A stretch of 33,915 bases of DNA from Oscillospiraceae bacterium (GTDB lineage: Bacteria > Bacillota > Clostridia > Oscillospirales > Oscillospiraceae), in NCBI GenBank assembly GCA_016286665.1, contig JAEETX010000023.1, forward strand, positions 1 through 33,915, written 5' to 3'. The stretch's first letter is position 1. Each line of letters begins with the position of its first letter. The notes under the pieces were generated by a model. It searched no databases and was not told the DNA's origin. It saw nothing but the letters and a program-made list of their open reading frames with translations. The position numbers and the translations under genes were made by a program. Positions 1 through 8,095 of the stretch are shown piece after piece.

Positions 1-198
1 CAGCGTCGCCCCGGAAAGGGCCAGCTCCGTATAGCGCCCCAGCATGATATTGTCCACCAGGTTCACCGTGAGGGCCGCCAGCTGCTGGAGGGTGATGACG
101 ATAAGGAGGGAGAAGAAGCCTCTGTAAAAGTTCCTGTCGCGGGTGATAAAAGGCCCCTCCGGCAGCGCCGGGGCGCTCCTTTTCCCGTTTTTTGCCAT
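1..198 (-). CDS. MATE family efflux transporter, N-terminal part (cut by window edge)
   Basis: Only the first 66 codons lie in the window; the frame is open to base 1. The encoded start has a short basic cytoplasmic lead, then the segment NFYRGFFSLLIVITLQQLAA and VNLVDNIMLGRYTELALSGA. This is the typical first helix and loop of MATE (multidrug and toxic compound extrusion) transporters, which export cationic compounds using a Na+ or H+ gradient. The ATG at 198 has an AAGGAGGG ribosome binding site about 6 bases upstream and a consensus promoter at 234-262. The substrate cannot be inferred. Family call is fairly firm despite the truncation, because the DNIMLG motif is characteristic. Confidence 0.8.
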   Translation of the reverse strand, partial: MAKNGKRSAPALPEGPFITRDRNFYRGFFSLLIVITLQQLAALTVNLVDNIMLGRYTELALSGATL

Positions 199-233
199 TC
201 CGCACCCTCCTTTTCCCGGGAAACAATGTAGGT

Positions 234-262
234 ATTTTACCCTGTTTGTTTCCTTCCGTCAA
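234..262 (-). promoter_or_regulatory. Sigma-A promoter for the MATE gene
   Basis: Read on the minus strand: -35 TTGACG (257-262), 17-base spacer, -10 TAAAAT (234-239), about 35 bases upstream of the MATE start codon. Confidence 0.7.
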
Positions 263-278
263 CACCGTGTTTCCCCGG

Positions 279-312
279 AAAACAGCCGGGCTCCCCCGGA
301 GGGGAGCCCGGC
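279..312 (-). terminator. Rho-independent terminator of the ECF sigma/serpin operon
   Basis: A perfect 12-bp stem (285-296 with 301-312, loop CGGA) lies just downstream of the serpin stop codon. On the minus strand it is followed by TGTTTTCC, a modest T tract. Confidence 0.75.
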
Positions 313-327
313 AGGGCTGCTGTACGC

Positions 328-1692
328 TTATGCCGCCGGGTCGTTGACGATCCCCATAAACAGGGGCAGGTCGTCCATGCCCAGGATCGCGAAGAAGAAG
401 GGCCGGTCCAGGATGAATTCCACGGTCCTCGGCGGCTCCAGAGCGGCGCCGCCGCCCGCGGAGATGATGGTATAGGCGGCAGCCTCGCAGCCCTCCTCGT
501 CCACCTTGACCCGGCAGGCATGCTCCGCCTTCGTCAGGGCGGCGGGCGCAGCCCCCAGCAGGGGGGTGAAATCCGCTTTTTCCAATTCCAGGATATCCGT
601 CACCCCCAGATCGCTCAGGATCGGGATCAGGTCCAGGTCGGAATCCACGTCGAATTTGGGCAGGGAGATCTCCAGAGTCACATGCTCCCACTCCGGCCGG
701 CTTCGGAAGTCGCTCAGGAGGAGATCCGAAAACGTCCCGTCCTCCAAAAGCTGCTCCGGGCTCTTTCCCTCCTCCGGGAGAAGGAAAAGGATCCGCCGGT
801 TGCTGGAAAACCGCAGGGATGCCCCGGTGAAGCCCTCCCCCCAGAAAATCTGGTCTTCCCAGCTTCCGTGCATGAAATCCCGCTCCAGATCCCCCGAAGG
901 CGCATGGAAGGTCTGGGGGGCGGTAAAGGCCGGCTCGAATTTATGCTCCCAGTCTCCCTTGAACCAGATGGTGGCCGCCAGGGCCATCACCGTATTGGGG
1001 TCCAGCCGCGCCTGCTCCGCCTGCTCCCGCAGCAGGCCGCCGGTCTGTTCGTTCAGCCAGGCCTGCAGGGCCCCGTTATAGCCCTCGGAGCCCATCTTCC
1101 CCCGGAATACCGAGGCATAGTAATCCCCCGCCAGGGTGTTCACGGCGGACTTCACATAGTCCATATCCTCCCGGAGCCAGAGGGAGGAGGCCAGACGGCA
1201 GAAGCCCGCGTCCTCCCCGTCGTAGTAGCTCCGCTCCCACAGCGCCTTGGCGCGCTGCCGCTGGGTCTCCATATCCGGCGAATCCAGCAGCTCCAGAAGC
1301 TGGGCGCGGCTCTCGCCCCCTGCGGTCTCCGCCAGCATGCTCAGGGCCAGGTAGACGTTCAGGGGGGAGCAGACCCGGTTTTTCCCCCCGTTGTCGCAGA
1401 GGAATTCCGCCGTCGATGCGCGGAGGAACCGGTTCAGATCGCCGCTGTGGGGCAGATAAAGCCTGCCGCCCTTCTCCGCCGTGGGATATTTCGCCTCCGC
1501 CACGGCGTAGGCCGTGTTTCCCTTGCCGGGGCCGGAGAGGAAGACCGTCAGCGCCGCCGCCAGGGCGAGCACCGCCGCGAGAGGGGCGGCCCAGCGCAGT
1601 TTTCGCCGCCGGCGGGGCCCCTGGGCCTCCTCGATCTGTCCCTCCGCCGCCTGTCCGATGGCCTCATAGAGTTTTTCGCTTTCCCTGCTCAC
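328..1692 (-). CDS. Membrane-anchored serpin with an anti-sigma-like N-terminus
   Basis: Predicted 454-residue serine protease inhibitor displayed outside the cell. Residues 1-34 are cytoplasmic and resemble the lead of small ECF-associated anti-sigma-like proteins (acidic, LYEAIG, then RRRRK). Residues 35-52 are one membrane helix, and about 85-454 form the serpin domain. The inhibitory hinge is visible at 399-408 (EEGCEAAAYT), followed by a small-residue reactive loop (GGGAAL, 413-418) and the serpin end motif DRPFFFAI with LPLFMGIV. Residue 402 is Cys where most inhibitory serpins have Thr or Ser. The start is GTG, and its GTGA overlaps the stop of the sigma factor, so the two are translationally coupled. 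Family knowledge: gut Firmicute serpins inhibit elastase-like proteases, and the Gly/Ala loop would fit such targets. A role as sigma-factor regulator is my inference. Confidence 0.9.
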   Translation of the reverse strand: MSRESEKLYEAIGQAAEGQIEEAQGPRRRRKLRWAAPLAAVLALAAALTVFLSGPGKGNTAYAVAEAKYPTAEKGGRLYLPHSGDLNRFLRASTAEFLCDNGGKNRVCSPLNVYLALSMLAETAGGESRAQLLELLDSPDMETQRQRAKALWERSYYDGEDAGFCRLASSLWLREDMDYVKSAVNTLAGDYYASVFRGKMGSEGYNGALQAWLNEQTGGLLREQAEQARLDPNTVMALAATIWFKGDWEHKFEPAFTAPQTFHAPSGDLERDFMHGSWEDQIFWGEGFTGASLRFSSNRRILFLLPEEGKSPEQLLEDGTFSDLLLSDFRSRPEWEHVTLEISLPKFDVDSDLDLIPILSDLGVTDILELEKADFTPLLGAAPAALTKAEHACRVKVDEEGCEAAAYTIISAGGGAALEPPRTVEFILDRPFFFAILGMDDLPLFMGIVNDPAA

Positions 1693-2249
1693 AGTGTGAT
1701 CCCCTCCTTCTCCAGATAGCTTTTCAGCTTCAGCCGCAGCCGGTGCATCCGCTGGGCCAGAGCCGCGGGGCTGATCCTCTCCTCCGCCGCCAGGGCGTTC
1801 AGGGCTTCTCCGTTCCAGTAGCGCCGCAGAAACAGCCGCCGCTCCTCCTCCCCCAGGGCGCCGAGCCAGCGCCGCAGGAGCTCTCCCAGCTCCGAAGTCT
1901 CCAGGGCCCGCTGGGGGTCGTCCGAGGAGGCGGGCACGCAGTCCTCCAGCTCCAGCACCAGGTCCTCCACGCCGCCGAAGCGCTTCTGCCGGTGATTAGA
2001 CCGCCAGCGGTCGATGGCGTTGAGGCGCACCACCCGCCCAAGCCAGGGGCGGAGCAGGTCCGGCCTTTCCTCCGGCATGGAGTTCCAGGCCTCCATCCAG
2101 GCGTCGCTGACGCATTCCTCCGCGTCCTCCGGGCTGCCCAGCAGGTTCCGGGCCAGGCTGCGGCAGAAGGGACCGTATTTCCCCTCCGTCTCCGCGATGG
2201 CCCGCTCGTCCCGCGCCCAATACAGGGCCACGATCTCCCTGTCCTCCAT
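1689..2249 (-). CDS. ECF-type RNA polymerase sigma factor
   Basis: A 186-residue sigma-70 family protein. Region 2 is seen at about 24-75 (LLGSPEDAEECVSDAWMEAW, then the DNA-melting stretch with LNAIDRWRS). Region 4 is at about 130-180 (ALAAEERISPAALAQRMHR helix-turn-helix). Such factors redirect RNA polymerase to a small regulon, usually in response to envelope signals, and are held inactive by a partner anti-sigma protein. The start ATG at 2249 has AAAGGAGGG at optimal spacing; a longer frame to 2339 has no such site and a non-sigma-like lead. The gene overlaps the serpin gene by 4 bases, so the serpin protein is the obvious candidate partner. No consensus sigma-A promoter was found immediately upstream, which would fit autoregulation. 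Confidence 0.92.
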   Translation of the reverse strand: MEDREIVALYWARDERAIAETEGKYGPFCRSLARNLLGSPEDAEECVSDAWMEAWNSMPEERPDLLRPWLGRVVRLNAIDRWRSNHRQKRFGGVEDLVLELEDCVPASSDDPQRALETSELGELLRRWLGALGEEERRLFLRRYWNGEALNALAAEERISPAALAQRMHRLRLKLKSYLEKEGITL

Positions 2250-2374
2250 GCTCCGCCCTCCTTTCGTCCTTATCCGCCGGAATGCGGCGGTCGCCGCTAA
2301 AGATTCAGGCCCGACGCCTTTTCTGCATCTGCCCTTCACTCTTATAGTCGCCGTTTTTCGCCGGATATGACAAG

Positions 2375-2405
2375 AAAAAACCGGGAATACGCGGCGTATT
2401 CCCGG
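2375..2405 (-). terminator. Rho-independent terminator after the hypothetical gene
   Basis: A palindromic stem at 2381-2405 (CCGGGAATACGC with its complement) is followed on the minus strand by TTTTTTCTT. It lies between the stop of the 2422-3063 gene and the sigma factor, so the sigma/serpin pair is probably transcribed separately. Confidence 0.85.
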
Positions 2406-2421
2406 AAGATTCCTGGTTTTT

Positions 2422-3063
2422 TTACTGCTTCGCTTTTCCCAGGGTCTTTCTGATCTCGTCGTTGAGTTCCTTGAACACGCCCTTGGGATAGACGTTGTCC
2501 AGCATGTCCGTCAGCTGCTTCACCTGCTTGTCCGTCAGGTCCTTGTTGCCGGTGACGTCCCGGACCTTGACGCCCACGATATAGTTTTTGATCTTTGCGG
2601 CGGACGCCTGCTCGGCGATGAGGCCGCGCACCACGCTGCTGCTCTTGAGGAACTTGATGAGGTCCTTGTTGATGAGCTCATAGGAGAGCTTGCCGGTCTT
2701 GTCGGTGTACTTGGCCGCCAGCTTATCATAGGCCGCCAGGTCCACGGGGATTTCTTCCTCCTCCGCCTTGGGCTCCTGCTCCTTGAAGGACTTTTTCAGC
2801 ATCGTCACCTTGCCCAGCTTTTTGTAGGGCAGGCCCCGGGTCAGCTCAATGGCCTCCGCAAAGGCTTCCGCGGGATACAGCTCCGCGGGGTTGTTCTCCG
2901 CGGGGATCGCCTTGCCGGACCGGGTGCTGATGGAGGCGAGGCCGACCTGCTTTTCGCCGTAGCGGCAGACGGTGATGCCGGACCCGCCGGCGGGGAGCTT
3001 CTGCCGGTAGGCCACCGCCGGGATGGTCGTCAGTTCCACGACGCTCGTTCTGATCATTGTCAT
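2422..3063 (-). CDS. Hypothetical protein, Lys-rich, cytoplasmic
   Basis: A 213-residue protein that I do not recognise. It has no signal peptide or membrane segment. The N-terminal third (about 1-80) looks like a compact beta-rich domain. Then comes an acidic linker (EEEEIPVD, about 98-105) and an alpha-helical, Lys-rich C-terminal half ending in TLGKAKQ. The tandem ATG start (3063 or 3057) follows AAGGAG closely; 3057 has the better spacing, but both give the same frame. It has its own candidate promoter (3122-3150) and its own terminator (2375-2405), so it appears monocistronic. It is divergent from pepF. The clean ribosome binding site, terminator and balanced codon use make it a real gene; function is unknown. 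Confidence 0.75.
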   Translation of the reverse strand: MTMIRTSVVELTTIPAVAYRQKLPAGGSGITVCRYGEKQVGLASISTRSGKAIPAENNPAELYPAEAFAEAIELTRGLPYKKLGKVTMLKKSFKEQEPKAEEEEIPVDLAAYDKLAAKYTDKTGKLSYELINKDLIKFLKSSSVVRGLIAEQASAAKIKNYIVGVKVRDVTGNKDLTDKQVKQLTDMLDNVYPKGVFKELNDEIRKTLGKAKQ

Positions 3064-3121
3064 TCGCTCCTTCCGTATTCCGGGCGGACGGAAACGACCG
3101 CCCTATGTTTGTCATGCCAAC

Positions 3122-3150
3122 AAAATAACACGCTTTCCCTCCGTTTTCAA
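3122..3150 (-). promoter_or_regulatory. Candidate promoter for the hypothetical gene
   Basis: Minus strand: -35 TTGAAA (3145-3150), 17-base spacer, -10 TATTTT (3122-3127). A hairpin (GGGCGG with CCGCCC, 3082-3103) sits in the resulting leader. The -10 box is weak. Confidence 0.45.
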
Positions 3151-3164
3151 GCATCTGCGGCACA

Positions 3165-3193
3165 TTTACAAGGGCAATTCCGTATGTTATAAT
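3165..3193 (+). promoter_or_regulatory. Sigma-A promoter for pepF
   Basis: TTTACA (3165-3170), exactly 17 bases, then perfect TATAAT (3188-3193), 36 bases upstream of the pepF start. It probably also drives glycyl radical enzyme 1, as no terminator separates the two genes. Confidence 0.85.
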
Positions 3194-3229
3194 GTGGGAA
3201 AAGAAATTATCCCTATGGAGGTAACGCCC

Positions 3230-5032
3230 ATGAGCACAAAAGCCATCCCCAAGCGCAGCGAGGTCCCGGTGGAGGACACCTGGGACCTGTCGGATATTTT
3301 CCCCACGGAGGAGGCCTGGCAGGCGGAATTTGCTTCCCTGAAGGAGCTGCCTGCCGAAATCGCCGCCTTCCGGGGCAAGCTGGGAGCGTCGGCGGCAGGC
3401 CTGCTGGCCTGGTTCCGCCTGCAGGACGACCTCAGCGTCCGCCTCACGAAGCTCCACGGCTATGCCAACTGCCACTCGGACGAGGACACCGCCGACAGCC
3501 ATTATGTGGACATGAAAAGCAAGGCCATGAGCGTCGTCGTGGCCATCTCCGCCGCTGCGGCCTTCGCCACGCCGGAGATCATGGCTATCCCGGAGGAGAC
3601 CCTGGCGGACTTTTTGAAAGCGGAGCCCGGCCTGGAGGAATACCGCCGCAGCCTCTACCTCATCCGCCGCAGCGCTGCGCACATCCTCAGCCCGGAGTGC
3701 GAGGCCCTGCTGGCCGCCGCCGGGGAGATGGCCGACGCGCCGGACAACATCGGCAGCACCCTGCGCAACGCAGACATGCGCTTCCCCCCGGTGAAGGACG
3801 CCCAGGGCGCGGAACGGGCCCTGACCAACGGCACCCTCACCACGCTCCTGGAGGACCCGGACCCGGATTTCCGCAGGCGGGTCTTCGAGACCTATTACGA
3901 CCGGCTGGGGGAATACCGCAACACCATCGCCGCCACCCTGGACGGGCAGTTCAAGCAGCTGATATTCCACGCCCGGGCCCGGCATTATGAAAGCACGCTG
4001 GAGGCCGCCCTGTTCGGCAACGAGATTCCGACGGAGGTCTATCTGAACCTGATCGAGGCGGTGCACCAGAACCTCCCCGCCATGTATCGCTACGTCGCCC
4101 TGCGGAAAAAGCTGCTGGGGCTCAGCGAGCTGCACATGTACGACGTCTACACCCCCATCGTCGCCGACGCGGCGGCGACCATTCCCTTCGCGGAAGCCAA
4201 GGCCACGGTGCTGGAAGCCCTGGCCGTGCTGGGGAAGGACTACACGGACCTGCTGCGCAAGGGCTTCGGCGAGCGCTGGATCGACGTGTATGAGAACGTG
4301 GGCAAGCGCAGCGGGGCCTATTCCTCCGGCAGCGCCCGGCCCCATCCCTATGTGCTGCTGAACCACAAGGACAATCTGGACAGCATGTTCACCCTGGCCC
4401 ACGAAATGGGCCACGCCCTCCACAGCTACCACAGCTGCGCGGCCCAGCCCGTCAGCACCGCGGACTATGTGATCTTCGTGGCGGAGGTCGCCAGCACGGT
4501 GAACGAGGTGCTGCTGATGCGGCACCTCCTGGGGAAAACGACGGACAAGAAGGCGCGGGCCTACCTCATCAACCATTTCCTGGACCAGTTCAAGGGCACG
4601 GTCTACCGGCAGACCATGTTCGCGGAATTCGAGCTGATGATGGGCAAAATGGCCGAAAGCGGCGAAGCCCTCACCGCCGACGTGCTCTGCGAAAAGTATC
4701 TGGAGCTGAACAAGCTCTATTTCGGCCCCGACATGGTCTCCGATCCGGGCATCGCCCTGGAGTGGGCGCGTATCCCCCATTTCTTCTATGATTACTATGT
4801 GTTCCAGTACGCCACCGGCTTCTCCGCCGCCGTGGCCATCGCCGAGCGCATCCTCTCCGAGGGGGAAGCGGCGGTGGCGGACTACAAGCGCTTCCTCTCC
4901 GGCGGCAGCAGCGCCGACCCCATCAGCCTCCTGAAGATCGCCGGGGTGGACATGTCCACGCCCGCGCCGGTGAACAGCGCGCTGCAGCTCTTCGCCGAGC
5001 TGGTGCGTGAGCTGGAAGGCATGGATCTGTAA
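3230..5032 (+). CDS. pepF: Oligoendopeptidase F (M3 family zinc metallopeptidase)
   Basis: A 600-residue cytoplasmic zinc peptidase that cleaves short oligopeptides. The zinc-binding motif HEMGH is at residues 391-395, and the third ligand is probably Glu419 in AEVASTVNE. The N-terminal half starts with VEDTWDLSDIFPTEEAW, a signature of the PepF subgroup, and the overall length is normal for it (about 600). The ATG at 3230 follows TGGAGG by 8 bases; an upstream open frame from 3023 lacks a ribosome binding site and precedes the promoter. Glycyl radical enzyme 1 follows after 52 bases without a clear terminator, so co-transcription is likely, although no functional link is obvious. Confidence 0.95.
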   Translation: MSTKAIPKRSEVPVEDTWDLSDIFPTEEAWQAEFASLKELPAEIAAFRGKLGASAAGLLAWFRLQDDLSVRLTKLHGYANCHSDEDTADSHYVDMKSKAMSVVVAISAAAAFATPEIMAIPEETLADFLKAEPGLEEYRRSLYLIRRSAAHILSPECEALLAAAGEMADAPDNIGSTLRNADMRFPPVKDAQGAERALTNGTLTTLLEDPDPDFRRRVFETYYDRLGEYRNTIAATLDGQFKQLIFHARARHYESTLEAALFGNEIPTEVYLNLIEAVHQNLPAMYRYVALRKKLLGLSELHMYDVYTPIVADAAATIPFAEAKATVLEALAVLGKDYTDLLRKGFGERWIDVYENVGKRSGAYSSGSARPHPYVLLNHKDNLDSMFTLAHEMGHALHSYHSCAAQPVSTADYVIFVAEVASTVNEVLLMRHLLGKTTDKKARAYLINHFLDQFKGTVYRQTMFAEFELMMGKMAESGEALTADVLCEKYLELNKLYFGPDMVSDPGIALEWARIPHFFYDYYVFQYATGFSAAVAIAERILSEGEAAVADYKRFLSGGSSADPISLLKIAGVDMSTPAPVNSALQLFAELVRELEGMDL

Positions 5033-5084
5033 GTCTGACAGTGCATCGTTTCCCGGCGCGGGCCGGGGAGAACAGGAGGTCAAC

Positions 5085-7532
5085 ATGTATCAGTTTCGCC
5101 CGGTAACGGAAAGAATGAAGGTCATGAAGGAGCGGGTGCGGGAGCGCATCTTCCATGTGGACGCGGAGCGCTCGCTGATCGTGACCAGAGCCAGCAAGAA
5201 GTATGAAAGCGCCGTCCCCGCCATCAAAAACGCCATGATCTTCAAGGCCATGTGCGAGGAGCAGACCACCCGGGTGGAGGATCATGAGATCCTGGTCGCC
5301 AACCATACCCGCTATTTCTGCGGCACACGGCTGGACCCCCGCTGGGGCGACGGTCTCATGTACCTGAACTTCGTGGAAAACGGCGAATGGAAGCTGGGAG
5401 AGGACGGTCTCTACCACAATCCTCCCTCTGACGAGCTGCGCCTGGTGATGAGCCAGGAGGACCTGGAGGGGCTGCGGAGCGTGCGGGACTACTGGAAGGG
5501 CCGCACCATCGAGGAAATGGCCCAGGCCTGGCACCCCGACGGCTATGAGGAGCTGAACCGGCTGGGCGTCCGCTCCTTCGGGGAGAACATGCCCATCGTC
5601 ATGATGCCCGCGGGCCACTCCACCCCCGGCTACGCCAAGCTCCTCAGCCGGGGCTACGCCTCCCTGCGCCAGGAGGCGCGGGACTGGCTGGAAGCGCACC
5701 GCAACAACCTTATGGGGGAGGACGCGGAGAAGTGCATCTTCTATTCCTCCGTGGACATCGTCTGCACCGGGGCCATGACCCTGCTGAAGCGCTACAGCGA
5801 GACCTGCCGAAAGGCGGCGGAGGAATGCGCCGACCCGGCGCGCCGCTCGGAGCTGCGCACCATGGCGGACAACCTCCTCTGGCTCAGCGAGAACCCGGCC
5901 CAGACCTTCTGGCAGGCCTGCCAGCAGACCCTGCTGTATGAGATGATGATCTCCATGTCCGGCATGACGGACATCGGCTCCTTCGGCCGCTTCGACCAGT
6001 ACACCTGGCCCTATCTCAAGGCGGACCTGGAGGCGGGGCGCATCACCATGGACCAGGCCCAGGAGATCACCGACTGCTTCTTCATGAAGATCAACAGCTT
6101 CTACAACGGCGGCGTGGGGCCCCTCACCGTCATCATCGGCATCGGCAACACCTATCTCCACACCACCGTGGGGGGCGTGGACCCGGACACCGGGGAGGAC
6201 GCCACCAATCCCGTCACCTATATGACCCTGGAGACCCTGGGCCGCCTCAGTCTCCACGACCCCACCATCTCCCTGCGCATCAACAAAAACACCCCCGACG
6301 AGCTGTGGGAGTGCGCCATCGAGGTCAACAAGCTGGTGGGAGGCCTGCCCCTGTTCCAGAACGACGAGGTCATCATCCCCAGCGTCATGAAGGAGCTGGG
6401 CTTCACTCTCCGGGACGCCAGGGACTATGCCCTCATCGGCTGCCAGGAGATCACCGGCTCCGGCAACGACTACGCCGGGGGCAACGGCACCACCCCGCCG
6501 GAGGCCTACACCCAGTACTCCACCATCTTGGACATGGCCCTCAACGACGGCCTCAACCCCATGAACGGCGTCCAGTGCTCCATCCATACGGGGTATCTCT
6601 ACGACATGACCTCCCTGGACGAGGTGAAGGAGGCCTGGAAGAAGCTGGCCCGCTATGTGCTGAAGGCCCAGGTCTCCATTGAAAATTTCGTGGAATACCT
6701 GTTCATGCACTATGACCAGCACCCCATCCTCTCCGTCACCATGGAGGGCTGCATGGAGAGCGGCAGGGACATCGTCTGCGGCGGCGCGAAATACAATTCC
6801 TACGGCTCCACCGCCGTGGGCCTGGCCACCGTGGCGGACAGTCTCACCACCATCAAGTACATGTGCTTCGACAAAAAGCTCATCACCACCCGGGAGCTTT
6901 ACGACGCCTATATGGCCAACTGGGAGGGCTACGAGCCCCTGAGGCAGCGCATCCTGAGCCAGGTGCCCCACTACGGCAACGCCGACCCCTATGCCGACGA
7001 GCAGATGCAGTGGGTGGTGGACACCTACCGGGAGCTGTGCTCCGAATGCTACAGCAAGCGCTGCCGCATCTTCAAGGGGGGCATGTACTCCGCCGCCAGC
7101 CACGTGGCCCAGGGCTACACCACCTGGGCGACCCCCGACGGCCGCAAAGCCTTTAAGCCCATCGCCGACGCCGCCTCCCCCGCCCAGGGGCGGGATTGCT
7201 GCGGCCCCACCAGCGTCCTCTCCTCCGCCCTCAGCTTCGAGCACGGCAGGTTCATGAACGGCCTGGCCCTGAACATCCGCATCCACCCCTCCGCCGTCAA
7301 CAGCGCCGAGGGCGTGCAGAAGCTGAAGGACGTCACCCGGACCTATATGGACATGGGGGGCATGGAGGTGCAGTACAACATCATTTCCTCCGACACCATG
7401 CGCGCCGCCCAGGCGGACCCGGAAGCCTACCGGGACCTGGTGGTGCGCATCGCGGGCTACTCCGCCTACTTCAATGAGCTGTCCCGGGACTGCCAGGACG
7501 ACCTCATCAGCCGGACGGAAAACAGTCTGTAA
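5085..7532 (+). CDS. Glycyl radical enzyme 1 (PFL-like, C-Q-E active site, substrate unknown)
   Basis: An 815-residue glycyl radical enzyme, cytoplasmic and oxygen sensitive. The radical glycine is Gly791 in VRIAGYSAYF, 24 residues from the C-terminus. The thiyl cysteine is Cys453 in IGCQEITGSG. The Cys-x-Glu arrangement (Glu455) places it with the dehydratase/lyase/decarboxylase branch rather than pyruvate formate-lyase, which has Cys-Cys. Most characterised members of that branch have Cys-Val-Glu, so the Gln at 454 marks a different subgroup. I cannot assign a substrate. The start at 5085 has AGGAGG 5 bases upstream; an in-frame ATG at 5007 lies inside pepF without a ribosome binding site. 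No radical-SAM activase is adjacent; it must be encoded elsewhere. Confidence 0.93.
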   Translation: MYQFRPVTERMKVMKERVRERIFHVDAERSLIVTRASKKYESAVPAIKNAMIFKAMCEEQTTRVEDHEILVANHTRYFCGTRLDPRWGDGLMYLNFVENGEWKLGEDGLYHNPPSDELRLVMSQEDLEGLRSVRDYWKGRTIEEMAQAWHPDGYEELNRLGVRSFGENMPIVMMPAGHSTPGYAKLLSRGYASLRQEARDWLEAHRNNLMGEDAEKCIFYSSVDIVCTGAMTLLKRYSETCRKAAEECADPARRSELRTMADNLLWLSENPAQTFWQACQQTLLYEMMISMSGMTDIGSFGRFDQYTWPYLKADLEAGRITMDQAQEITDCFFMKINSFYNGGVGPLTVIIGIGNTYLHTTVGGVDPDTGEDATNPVTYMTLETLGRLSLHDPTISLRINKNTPDELWECAIEVNKLVGGLPLFQNDEVIIPSVMKELGFTLRDARDYALIGCQEITGSGNDYAGGNGTTPPEAYTQYSTILDMALNDGLNPMNGVQCSIHTGYLYDMTSLDEVKEAWKKLARYVLKAQVSIENFVEYLFMHYDQHPILSVTMEGCMESGRDIVCGGAKYNSYGSTAVGLATVADSLTTIKYMCFDKKLITTRELYDAYMANWEGYEPLRQRILSQVPHYGNADPYADEQMQWVVDTYRELCSECYSKRCRIFKGGMYSAASHVAQGYTTWATPDGRKAFKPIADAASPAQGRDCCGPTSVLSSALSFEHGRFMNGLALNIRIHPSAVNSAEGVQKLKDVTRTYMDMGGMEVQYNIISSDTMRAAQADPEAYRDLVVRIAGYSAYFNELSRDCQDDLISRTENSL

Positions 7533-7549
7533 AACCCCATTACGCAGCA

Positions 7550-7577
7550 CGGCGGCAGGGCAAAAGCCCTGCCGCCG
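7550..7577. terminator. Bidirectional hairpin between glycyl radical enzyme 1 and a convergent GNAT gene
   Basis: A perfect 12-bp GC-rich stem with AAAA loop lies in the 49-base gap between two convergent genes. T tracts are poor on both sides, so its strength is uncertain. Confidence 0.6.
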
Positions 7578-7581
7578 CCTT

Positions 7582-8052
7582 CTATTGTCCGGCCGGTCGC
7601 GTTTCCGCCTCCAGCGCCATTTCCGCTTCGTCCACGCCGCCGGGATGCTCTATGCGTTTTCCCGTCCGCCGGAAGCCGAAGCGCTCGTAGAGCTTTTCCG
7701 CCCCCGTGTTCGTCTCCAGGATCCAGAGCCGGGGCGTCTCCGGGCAGTCGGCGATGGCCCGGCGCAGGAGGGCGGAGCCATAACCCTTCCGCTGCTCGGC
7801 CGGCAGCACATAGCAGTCCGCGATCAGGCTGCCGCTGCGGGAAACCAGCCCCAGGGCCTCCCCGCCCTCCAGCAGCAGATAGATCATGCTGCCCGCAGCC
7901 TGCTTTGCCCGGAGATACGCCTCCTGCCGCTCTGTCGTGTGGGCTTCCACGAATTCCGGCGGGCAGATCGCCCGGTGGGAATCCCGCCAGGAAACGGCGT
8001 GGACCTCCGCCGCGGCGCGCAGGTTTTCTTCGCTGACGGGAACGATCTCCAT
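7582..8052 (-). CDS. GNAT family N-acetyltransferase
   Basis: A 156-residue acetyl-CoA-dependent acetyltransferase. The acetyl-CoA pyrophosphate-binding motif is EQRKGYGSALLRRAI, and the C-terminal YERFGFRRTGKR is the usual beta-strand/loop of the fold. Length is typical of single-domain GNATs. The start at 8052 has GGGAGG 8 bases upstream; a second ATG at 8060 is out of frame. The acceptor substrate is unknown. It faces glycyl radical enzyme 1 and shares its terminator region. Confidence 0.88.
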   Translation of the reverse strand: MEIVPVSEENLRAAAEVHAVSWRDSHRAICPPEFVEAHTTERQEAYLRAKQAAGSMIYLLLEGGEALGLVSRSGSLIADCYVLPAEQRKGYGSALLRRAIADCPETPRLWILETNTGAEKLYERFGFRRTGKRIEHPGGVDEAEMALEAETRPAGQ

Positions 8053-8067
8053 CTTCCATACCTCCCG

Positions 8068-8090
8068 AAGCGACCGGGAAACGGTCGCTT
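8068..8090. other. Hairpin in the leader of the GNAT gene
   Basis: Perfect 9-bp inverted repeat AAGCGACCG / CGGTCGCTT with a 5-base loop, directly upstream of the GNAT ribosome binding site. It could be a leader structure or part of the O-antigen ligase terminator region. Confidence 0.5.
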
Positions 8091-8095
8091 AGCGG

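Noticed and set aside
4923-7550. An 875-codon open frame on the minus strand opposite glycyl radical enzyme 1
   Set aside because: It mirrors the real gene. High third-position GC keeps antisense frames open; the product is low-complexity His/Val/Gly-rich with no family motif or ribosome binding site.
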